Shown here: piece by piece, positions 32,105 to 39,798 of the stretch
How positions within the stretch are numbered: the first letter of the stretch is position 1
How the letters are laid out: each line of letters opens with the position of its first letter
From: Galeopsis tetrahit
Lineage: Eukaryota > Streptophyta > Magnoliopsida > Lamiales > Lamiaceae
Length of the DNA stretch: 64,000 nt
Assembly: GCA_963675135.1 (NCBI GenBank)
Contig: OY776119.1
Location: 3,332,148 to 3,396,147, forward strand
Direction: 5' to 3'
Made by a program: the position numbers and the translations under genes
The notes under the pieces: generated by a model
What the model saw: only the letters and a program-made list of their open reading frames with translations
Database searches by the model: none
Told to the model about the DNA's origin: nothing

Positions 32105-35100
32105 CGCATGTCTGCTTGTGAAGAGCCCTAAAGATGTCAGCTGGCTATGGCACAAACGCCTTAGCCATCTGAACTTTAAGACTATGAACAAGTTAGCAAA
32201 GGAATCCTTAGTTGATGGTCTGCCTAATGAACTCTACTGTAAAGATCAGGTATGTGATGCATGTCAACAAGGAAAGCAAACAAAGGTCTCCTTCAAGACC
32301 AAGAAAACAGCATCAACCAGCAGAGTTCTTGAATTGCTTCACATGGATCTCCTTGGACCAATCTCTCCAACCACTCTAACAGGAAGGAAATACAGTCTCA
32401 TTGTTGTTGATGACTACTCCAAGTTTACTTGGGTTATCTTCTTATACAAGAAGAGTGAGACTCAGCAGAAACTTCCTGAACTATTGAAGAGAATCCAAGT
32501 AGAGAAAGGAGAACCAATTGTGAAAATTAGAAGTGACAAAGGCACTGAATTTATCAACTCTTATATTATTGCCTATTGTACTTCTAATGGTATTCAGCAT
32601 GAGACAAGTGCAGCAAGAACACCACAGCAGAATGGTGTAGCTGAAAGAAGGGTCAGAACACTCAAAGAAGCTGCAAGAACACTCATTGCTGAATTCTCCT
32701 CTCCTAAGAAGCTATGGGCAGAAGCCATCAACACAGCTTGTCACACTCAAAACAGGTCAGGTATTCATAAAATACATGAGAAAACCCCATATGAACTGTG
32801 GAAAGGAAGAAAACCCAGAATATCTTACTTTCATATATTTGGTTGTAAGTGTTTCATTCACAACAATGGGAAGAGTAAGTTGAATGCCTTTGATGCCAAA
32901 GCAGATGAGGGGATATTCTTAGGATACTCCTCTACTAGCAAAGCATTTAGAGTACTCAACAAACGAACCCTTCTTGTGGAAGAAACACCTCATGTTGTTT
33001 TTGATGAATCTTGTGAAAAGAATGCAGTAGAAACAAACACAGCTGCAGATCAGATGAGACAACTAGTGATCAAGTCCAAGCCAGATGAGTTCATTGAAGT
33101 CAATGAACCTTTTCCTGAAGAACCAGAGGAAGATCAACCTCATAGACCTGTCACTAGATCTCAAACACAAGCAAGGCAAGCTGACCAGAATCAAGATGCA
33201 CCAATACCAAATGCCAGGGGGAATGATCTCTTTGACACTCAAGATACAGATGATGATCGACCAAATCAAGTCAACTCTCCTGATGGCACTAGACCAGATG
33301 AGAATCCAAGCTCATCTAATACTCCTGTGAGGCATACATGGAGGAACAATCATCCATCAAACCTCATCTTAGGAGGAGCAGAATCAGGTGTCAAGACAAG
33401 AAGTCAACTGAATCAGAATTCTCAATCATCTATGTTCTGCTGGTGTGCTTTCCTCTCCAACATTGAACCAGCTGACATAGAAGAAGCAATGACAGATAGC
33501 AATTGGATCACTGCTATGCAAGAAGAGTTAAACCAATTCGAAAGAAATGAAGTCTGGGAATTGGTAGATCGTCCTGAAAACCACAATCTAGTAGGAACAA
33601 AGTGGGTATTTAAGAACAAGAAGGACGAAAATGATTTAATAACTAGAAACAAAGCAAGGCTAGTTGCAAAAGGATATTCACAATCTGAAGGGATTGACTA
33701 TGATGAAACTTTTGCTCCAGTAGCCAGATTAGAAGCCATTCGACTATTTCTAGCCTATGCATCATTTATGGGCTTCAAAGTATACCAAATGGATGTCAAG
33801 AGTGCTTTTCTAAATGGTATTCTGGTAGAAGAAGTATATGTAGAGCAGCCTCCAGGATTTGAAAAAGGTGATCAAGTATATCGACTGAAGAAGGCTCTCT
33901 ATGGTCTAAAACAAGCCCCTAGAGCTTGGTATGACACATTGTCACAATTCCTACTTGACAATGGATATACAAAAGGCAAAGTTGATAGAACTCTTTTCAG
34001 AATACAAGAAGGAGAAGACATTCTAATGGTACAAATATATGTAGATGACATTATATTTGGATCACCCAATCAAGAGATGTGCAAAAAGTTCTCTGAACTT
34101 ATGCAAGGAAAGTTTGAAATGAGTATGATGGGGGAGATGAATTACTTTCTAGGACTACAAGTCAAGCAGAGTCTAGAAGGGATCTTCATCAACCAGTCCA
34201 AGTATACCAAGAGTCTACTAGAAAGATTCAAAGCTCTACAAAGCAAGACTGCAAGGATTCCTATGATGACATCTTTCAAAATGGAACCAGATGAGTCTGG
34301 AAAGGCAGTTGATCAAGCTGAATATAGAGCACTGATTGGATCTCTACTATACCTTACAGCTAGCAGACCAGACATAACATTTGTTGTAGGAGTATGTGCT
34401 AGGTTTCAAGCAAACCCAAAGCAAAGTCATCTAGAAGCAGCAAGGAAGATTCTCAAGTACCTAAAAGGATCAGTCAACTTAGGACTATGGTACCCTGCTG
34501 ATGACAACCTAGAATTGAGTGGCTACTCTGACTCAGACTATGGAGGATGCAGAATTGATAGGAAATCCACATCTGGAACCTGTCAATTCCTAGGCAACAA
34601 GTTGATATCATGGTTCTCAAAGAAGCAAACTTCAGTTGCAACCTCCACCACTGAAGCAGAATATATGGCAGCTGGAAGTTGTTGCAGTCAACTGCTCTGG
34701 CCAGTTCAACAACTCAAGGATTACAATGTAGAGGCAAGAGAAGTCCCTATCTATTGTGATAGCAGCAGTGCCATTGCCATCACTCAAAATCCAGTCCTCC
34801 ACACAAGGTGCAAGCATGTCGACATTCGACACCACTTCATAAGAGACCACCTTGAAAAGAAAGACATCAAGATGGAGAAAATTCACACAGATACCCAAAG
34901 AGCAGACATCTTGACTAAGCCCCTAGCTGAAGAACGGTTCAAGACCCTATGCTACAGCTTAGGACTCCTGGATCCAAGCACATGAAGAGCAGAGATCAGC
35001 TGAAGACCTCAGCTGATACAGTTGCAGCAGACTAGGAGGATCAGATGAGGTGAATAGACACCCTCATCTTCAGGTAAGTTCTTTCCCAATGAAGACAAAT

Positions 35101-35175
35101 AAAGCCGAGGGAAAACTTAGAGTCATCTAATCAAGGGGGAATCAATGATACCTTAAGAATCCTTGATGAAATACT
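32105..35175 (+). mobile_element. Copia-3: gag-less SIRE-like Copia fragment
   Basis: The fragment starts abruptly at the pre-integrase region and ends after a polypurine-like tract (CTAATCAAGGGGGAATC, around 35135). There is no gag, no protease and no recognisable LTR on either side. The integrase and RT wording is closest to the SIRE/Maximus lineage as far as memory allows. Despite the truncation the ORF is open throughout. Confidence 0.75.
32118..34985 (+). CDS. Copia-3 integrase, reverse transcriptase and RNase H polyprotein
   Basis: This is a continuous 955-residue frame. Residues 10-60 are the pre-integrase zinc region (WHKRLSH, then CDACQQGK). The integrase core spans about 70-240 with Asp in HMDLLGP, Asp in RSDKGTEF and Glu in VAERRVR. 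An acidic linker lies at about 300-450. RT starts near residue 460 with WVFKNKKDEND, KARLVAKGYSQ, MDVKSAFLNG and the YVDDI active site. RNase H lies near 800-940 with SDSDYGG, STTEAEY and DSSSAIAI, ending ADILTKPLAEERF. No stop or frameshift is seen, so the fragment was lost from a functional element recently, or is maintained. The first Met is not the natural start, which would lie in the missing gag. Confidence 0.9.
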   Translation: MKSPKDVSWLWHKRLSHLNFKTMNKLAKESLVDGLPNELYCKDQVCDACQQGKQTKVSFKTKKTASTSRVLELLHMDLLGPISPTTLTGRKYSLIVVDDYSKFTWVIFLYKKSETQQKLPELLKRIQVEKGEPIVKIRSDKGTEFINSYIIAYCTSNGIQHETSAARTPQQNGVAERRVRTLKEAARTLIAEFSSPKKLWAEAINTACHTQNRSGIHKIHEKTPYELWKGRKPRISYFHIFGCKCFIHNNGKSKLNAFDAKADEGIFLGYSSTSKAFRVLNKRTLLVEETPHVVFDESCEKNAVETNTAADQMRQLVIKSKPDEFIEVNEPFPEEPEEDQPHRPVTRSQTQARQADQNQDAPIPNARGNDLFDTQDTDDDRPNQVNSPDGTRPDENPSSSNTPVRHTWRNNHPSNLILGGAESGVKTRSQLNQNSQSSMFCWCAFLSNIEPADIEEAMTDSNWITAMQEELNQFERNEVWELVDRPENHNLVGTKWVFKNKKDENDLITRNKARLVAKGYSQSEGIDYDETFAPVARLEAIRLFLAYASFMGFKVYQMDVKSAFLNGILVEEVYVEQPPGFEKGDQVYRLKKALYGLKQAPRAWYDTLSQFLLDNGYTKGKVDRTLFRIQEGEDILMVQIYVDDIIFGSPNQEMCKKFSELMQGKFEMSMMGEMNYFLGLQVKQSLEGIFINQSKYTKSLLERFKALQSKTARIPMMTSFKMEPDESGKAVDQAEYRALIGSLLYLTASRPDITFVVGVCARFQANPKQSHLEAARKILKYLKGSVNLGLWYPADDNLELSGYSDSDYGGCRIDRKSTSGTCQFLGNKLISWFSKKQTSVATSTTEAEYMAAGSCCSQLLWPVQQLKDYNVEAREVPIYCDSSSAIAITQNPVLHTRCKHVDIRHHFIRDHLEKKDIKMEKIHTDTQRADILTKPLAEERFKTLCYSLGLLDPST

Positions 35176-36060
35176 CTAAAATCTGCATTGCATATCATCA
35201 TCCATTAGTCTAAGATTTCTCTTTCTTTTACTTTTATTTGCTTTGATCATTAAACTTTGTAGTATTTTGATTATGTTGTTGATTGGCTAGAAAACTTTTG
35301 GTCATAGGGCTATGTTTACACTTTGGATGATGTTTATAAATTAATTTCTTGTTTATTTGGTGGTTGTGTTGTTTATTTCTATTTGAATGCTTAACTAGCT
35401 TTCATTGCAAGACATGTTGTCAATGGCCATGATAATATGTTTGATTTATTATTAATTGAAATTGGATTGAGATATCTTTCTCATTAATCGTATTTAAGCA
35501 TTCGACCGAATTTATTGTGAGCTCGAGAGAGGATCAATTATTGGGAGGGTATTAGATATCTTAGGAGCCTTTTTGGGATTTATTATACATGCTAGGTAGA
35601 GATACTAGTGTGGGTGACATTTCTCTTGAATTAATTGGATCGAAAGAACTTTTAATTCATTATTTAGTGATCAACCTTATAGTAATAACCACAACACCAC
35701 TTAAATAAGCTTTTAACCATAAATTGACCCCTTAGTGTGGCATATGCCTTGGAACCTACATTCTCTTTATTGAGTTTAGTCCGTATTCTATTTGCTTTTG
35801 TGATTTGTATGAGCTTTACTCGATCGATTTTATCTATTACTCTTTTATTGTTTACTTGTGACACTTGGTAGGCAATTTAGGGTAATTACAACACTCAAAT
35901 TTCGATAACGTTTATTTAGAACTAGATCAACAAAACTTCACTTTTACACTCTTCCTCCCTATGGGATCGACCTCGTACTTACTTCACTACGATATAAACC
36001 GTATATTTGCGGTCGTGTCTTTAGAGTTGTAAAATACATGAATCAATAATAGAGGGAAAC
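35176..36060 (+). other. LTR-like / leader sequence right of Copia-3
   Basis: This AT-rich DNA includes CCCTATGGGATCGACCTCG followed by ACTACGATATAAACCG, a motif often seen near the 3' end of plant gypsy LTRs just before the primer site. No gene is seen. It is possibly the other half of the LTR at 31226-32104. Confidence 0.35.
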
Positions 36061-36740
36061 TATTCCTCTAAACCACACCACCACCACCTCCAAACGCAGT
36101 CATTGCTCGCCGTCGTCACTGTTGCTACAATTTCAATTCTTTTTTGGTGTTGTAGTGTGGGCCACCACTTCGATTTTCCAAAAGGCCTCGTTCTTACGGT
36201 GATCGATCCGTTGATCCCCAATTTTGTTTTTATTGTTTAGGTCCTTATTTGTTGTTAAGACTTCCTATTTTGTTTGTTTTCAACTCTTTTGTTGTGCTAG
36301 GTGTTGTTGCTATTTTGATTTTTCTGTTTTGCCCTTCTTGCACCCTCTTTTTTTGAGACTTCCCATGCCTGGGGCAGTTTTCCCTCATCAATATGACTCT
36401 TCTCTATGGTGAGACTTTTCACCCCTGGTGTGGTTTCCTTCCCTGCATGAGTAATTTTTCTTCGGTATCTACCCGAGCTTGGTAGTACTTAGGTTCTTGG
36501 TGGATCTTTTTCTTTCATTCTTCTATGATTTTTTTAGCACAAAAATACTTTAGTGTGGGATGTTGTGTCGTACTGAGAATGGAGACTTGGTTTACATGTG
36601 TGGACAAATGTACACTTGTCTTCGAATTAGGTTAGAACTTCTGATTTAGTGGGTTGAAGCTCTTGTACACTTTTGCCTATTTGTCTTGTTTCTGATCTTT
36701 GTAACATGAGTAGAATACGATAACAAATTAAATTTAGCAA
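36061..36740. other. Unclassified T-rich intergenic DNA
   Basis: Pyrimidine-rich text with only short ORFs; the longest, around 36224-36412, is low complexity. No recognisable family. Confidence 0.3.
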
Positions 36741-37006
36741 GTGGAAATAATTAGATACTCCCTTCGTCCTAGTAAAAACTATCAATTTTCATTTTCCGTT
36801 TGTTCCAATGAAAGTTACTTAATTTCTTTTTTACCAGTTACTTTGTCTTAGCTTTCATCAGAAGTAGTATTATATAAGGTAGAGCTTCAATCAATTCATT
36901 CGTAGTATTGTTCTTAACCGAACTATATGATCTATTCAATTTAAAAGATTTTGGATCCTTTTTTATGTGCATAATATATATTACTATAAAATATCAATAT
37001 CATTAT

Positions 37007-37037
37007 TTACTGCTGCAGAATATTTTGTCCACTATAC
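37007..37037 (-). pseudogene. Relic last exon of a lost GMC oxidoreductase copy
   Basis: On the minus strand, after a GCAAG acceptor-like site, the sequence encodes YSGQNILQQ and a stop. This matches the YMGQKILQQ last exon of copies E and F. Surrounding DNA (36900-37069) also matches the 3' flank of copy E (47290-47470). The other exons are missing; a LINE and Copia-4 now follow. Confidence 0.6.
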
Positions 37038-37134
37038 TTGCATCACAAGGTAAATGGATAATTATAAATGACTCCGAAGTGGCGACTCTCGACGAGGAGA
37101 CTTACGACGTCAATTTCCTATTATCTGGAATTGC

Positions 37135-37540
37135 ATGACCCCCTCGAAGTGGTCAGGCTTGGCATGGAAAATCATCCGCGGCAGACTCCCTACTCGACCA
37201 AACCTGAAAAGAAGAAAAGTCCTTGGGGATGGAGATGACGTCAGTTGTGGATTGTGCGGCCAAGTTGAGGTAAGTGTACATCATCTTTTCTTCGATTGCA
37301 CGTTCTCTCATCGAGTTTGGTCACAGTGCTATGCTTGGTTTGGCTGCCCCCACGCCCTGCAACCTCAAACCAGCGTCGCACCTGCTACAACACAGAATAT
37401 TGGGCTGCAAGAGAAGAAAGCATGTGTTGAAATGTATATGGTCCGGTACCGTATGGTTTCTTTGGAAATCCAGAAATAGTAAAATCTTCAAAGGCGAGGA
37501 TATCAAACCGGAGAAGACTTTCGAAGAGATTCAAGCTTAA
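37135..37540 (+). pseudogene. LINE RT zinc-binding domain fragment
   Basis: The peptide begins SKWSGLAWKIIRGRLPTR and has CGLCGQVEVSVHHLFFDC, the zinc-binding motif after a LINE reverse transcriptase. The frame then shifts: the continuation VWFLWKSRNSKIFKG is in another frame at 37440-37540. It is truncated and frameshifted. Confidence 0.75.
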
Positions 37541-37573
37541 GTATGGATTTTTTTTTCCTTATCTTTTAGTGGT

Positions 37574-37908
37574 GGGAGTCCTTAGGGTATGTTTGTTTTG
37601 GGATTATGTAGGATGGGGGAAATCCTGGATGGGGAAATCTTGGATGGGGAAATCCTGATAAATAGTAATTGTGTGTGTTTGTTTTGGGATTTTGAGTAGG
37701 ATGAGATGTAACTTTATGTCAAATCAAATTGTGTAAGAGTGGTTGGATGGGATGTAATAGTAGGATATTATAGTAGGATGTATAGGTATTTTTAGGGATG
37801 AGTGTAGTTGGATGGGGAAATCCGGATGTGAAATTCCGAAGTAGAACAAGGACGTGGGACGTTACGTCCCACGTCCGGACGGGTGAGTCCCAAAACAAAC
37901 ATGCGCTA
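37574..37908. mobile_element. MITE nested in the LINE tail
   Basis: The ends are inverted copies of a TATGTTTGTTTTGGGA-type sequence (AGGGTATGTTTGTTTTGGGA on the left; the right end reads TCCCAAAACAAACATGCGCT). It has no ORF. The superfamily is uncertain; PIF/Harbinger- or hAT-type are both possible because the target duplication is unclear. Confidence 0.6.
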
Positions 37909-38216
37909 TTCGTTCCAGGATTGGTGTTATAATCCCAGATTATGTTGTAAGAAGTTTTAAGGGACAGCCTTGGTCGTGACTCGGCTTGTCTACTTAGCAG
38001 TATCTTTGTAACTTTGTCAGGTTCCCTTAAAAAAAAAAAAGACTCCGAAGATTTGAATTGACCTTCAAGATACTTCAAATATCAAACTAAACTTAAAAAA
38101 AATCAGACTAAAATTTGGTGCTGTTGTTTGCGCTTTACATTTTCAATGATAAATATTATTTTCCAATAAAAAAACACACCCCAACACTTTTCCAAAATCG
38201 CAGTTCACAATGTGTA

Positions 38217-38389
38217 TATTAAGGGAATTATTGATTAAGTCAATATTCTGCATATATTTAGGATAGATACACTTGTAATCTTGTTATTTGATTTCCTTGA
38301 ATCATGGAGATCTTGTTGTAATCATTGTGTATATATTTAGTGGAATTCTCTCATCACCACTCAAGGGGTGATCTCATATCATTCTCACA
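38217..38389 (+). repeat. 5' LTR of Copia-4
   Basis: 173 bp, TATTAAGGG to TCTCACA, identical to 42672-42844. The terminal TA in place of TG is present in both LTRs, so it predates this insertion. Confidence 0.92.
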
Positions 38390-38529
38390 TGGTATCAAGT
38401 CATACTCATCTAAAACCCTAACTATTTATTTGCCGTATTCTCTTCCTTCTCCGATCCTCACGCAATTCTGCTTTGCCTTCTCTCCTTGCCGCGATCTACC
38501 CTATTTCCGTACTTATCGTCGCAATCATC

Positions 38530-39798
38530 ATGTCTACTGCCGCTGCCCCTGTTTCATCAACCACGGCCATGATTCACTTGGTCCCGATCAAGTTATCGTC
38601 GACCACATACCTTCTGTGGAAATGCCAATTCCTCTCCATGGCCGCCACTCAGGAGATGCTTGACATCATCACTGGTGCCTCCGTTGCACCCGCCAAGGAG
38701 GTCACTGATGCCTCCGGTACTGCCACTCCTAATCCGGCGTACACTACCTTCATTCAACGTGATCAGAAGCTTCTTGGGGTGTTGTTTGCAACCCTAGAAC
38801 CGGAAGCCATGGCAGAGGTTCTGGACTGCACCTCCGCCCGATCCGCTTGGCTCGCCCTCGAGTCGGTCTACGCTAATGCCTCCACTGCCCGTGCAAATCA
38901 ACTTCGTGAGCAATTACTTTCCTTACGTCGTGACTCTCTTTCCGTTGCTGATTATGGTAAATCGTTTAAATCTGTGTGTGATCAACTTTCTGCTATTGGT
39001 AAACCTGTTGACGATGGTGACAAGAGCCATTGGTTCCTTCGTGGCCTTGGTCCGATGTTTACCAATTTTGCTGATACTAGAATGGCCATGTCTCCTGTCC
39101 CTCCCTTTCATGATATTTTACATCAGGCGATTCAGTTCGACCTCATGAACACAGCCATGGCCGGATCACAGCCCACACCAGCGGCATTTCTAGCGTCGGA
39201 TGCCCGTGGGAGTCAGCCCTCTGGTAATCCTCGTTCGCAGCAGCAGGGTACACGCAGTGGTGCCTCAAATTCTGGATTTCAGCACCGTGGTCAGTCGACT
39301 GGTGGTCGTGGCACTCGTCGACCTCCCCGTTGTCAGCTGTGTCGCGGTGATCATTACGCGACCAAGTGTCCTCAGTTCATCACTTTACAGAATCGAGCCT
39401 CCAACAGTGCCTCTCGGACTTCGGACCCGTCGGCCAACCTTGCCCAGGCTTTCCATTCCTCTTGCACTGTCACAGACAATAGTAACGCTCCAGATTGGTA
39501 TGTGGATTCGGGGGCGTCTGCTCATATGACCTCTCAACCTTCGACTCTTGATTCTTATGAGCCCTACTCTGGTAATGGTTCTGTTGTTGTTGGGAATGGG
39601 CACTCTCTTTCAATTTCACACATTGGTTCTGCTCGTTTATCATCTGATGTTAATCTGTTGGATGTGTTGGTGGTTCCTCACATCACTAAAAACCTATTGT
39701 CCATTAGCAAATTAACTTCAGATTATAATGTTGATGTGGTGTTTTCTGACAAATATTTTGCCATTCAGAATCGGGAAACAAAGGCAACTCTGGCTTAG
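38530..39798 (+). CDS. Copia-4 gag and protease
   Basis: The start is taken at the ATG at 38530 (MSTAAAP) in preference to the in-frame ATG 57 bp upstream. The upstream ATG falls in leader-like sequence; MSTAAAP-type N-termini are usual. The product is about 422 residues. A UBN2-type gag domain (LSSTTYLLWKCQF, then REQLLSLRRDSLSVADY) is followed by a Gln/Ser/Gly-rich stretch, a zinc knuckle (CQLCRGDHYATKC) and the protease active site (VDSGASAHMT) about 110 residues before the end. Translation stops at TAG (39796-39798), and integrase continues in the same frame. Confidence 0.88.
   Translation: MSTAAAPVSSTTAMIHLVPIKLSSTTYLLWKCQFLSMAATQEMLDIITGASVAPAKEVTDASGTATPNPAYTTFIQRDQKLLGVLFATLEPEAMAEVLDCTSARSAWLALESVYANASTARANQLREQLLSLRRDSLSVADYGKSFKSVCDQLSAIGKPVDDGDKSHWFLRGLGPMFTNFADTRMAMSPVPPFHDILHQAIQFDLMNTAMAGSQPTPAAFLASDARGSQPSGNPRSQQQGTRSGASNSGFQHRGQSTGGRGTRRPPRCQLCRGDHYATKCPQFITLQNRASNSASRTSDPSANLAQAFHSSCTVTDNSNAPDWYVDSGASAHMTSQPSTLDSYEPYSGNGSVVVGNGHSLSISHIGSARLSSDVNLLDVLVVPHITKNLLSISKLTSDYNVDVVFSDKYFAIQNRETKATLA

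Larger units (their letters stand above)
37080..38040 (+). mobile_element. Second 5'-truncated LINE with poly(A) and 10-bp target duplication
   Basis: The insertion lies between two perfect copies of GACTCCGAAG (37070-37079 and 38041-38050) and ends in 12 A residues (38029-38040). It carries a degenerate piece of a LINE RT zinc-binding domain. A MITE is nested in its 3' region. Confidence 0.85.
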
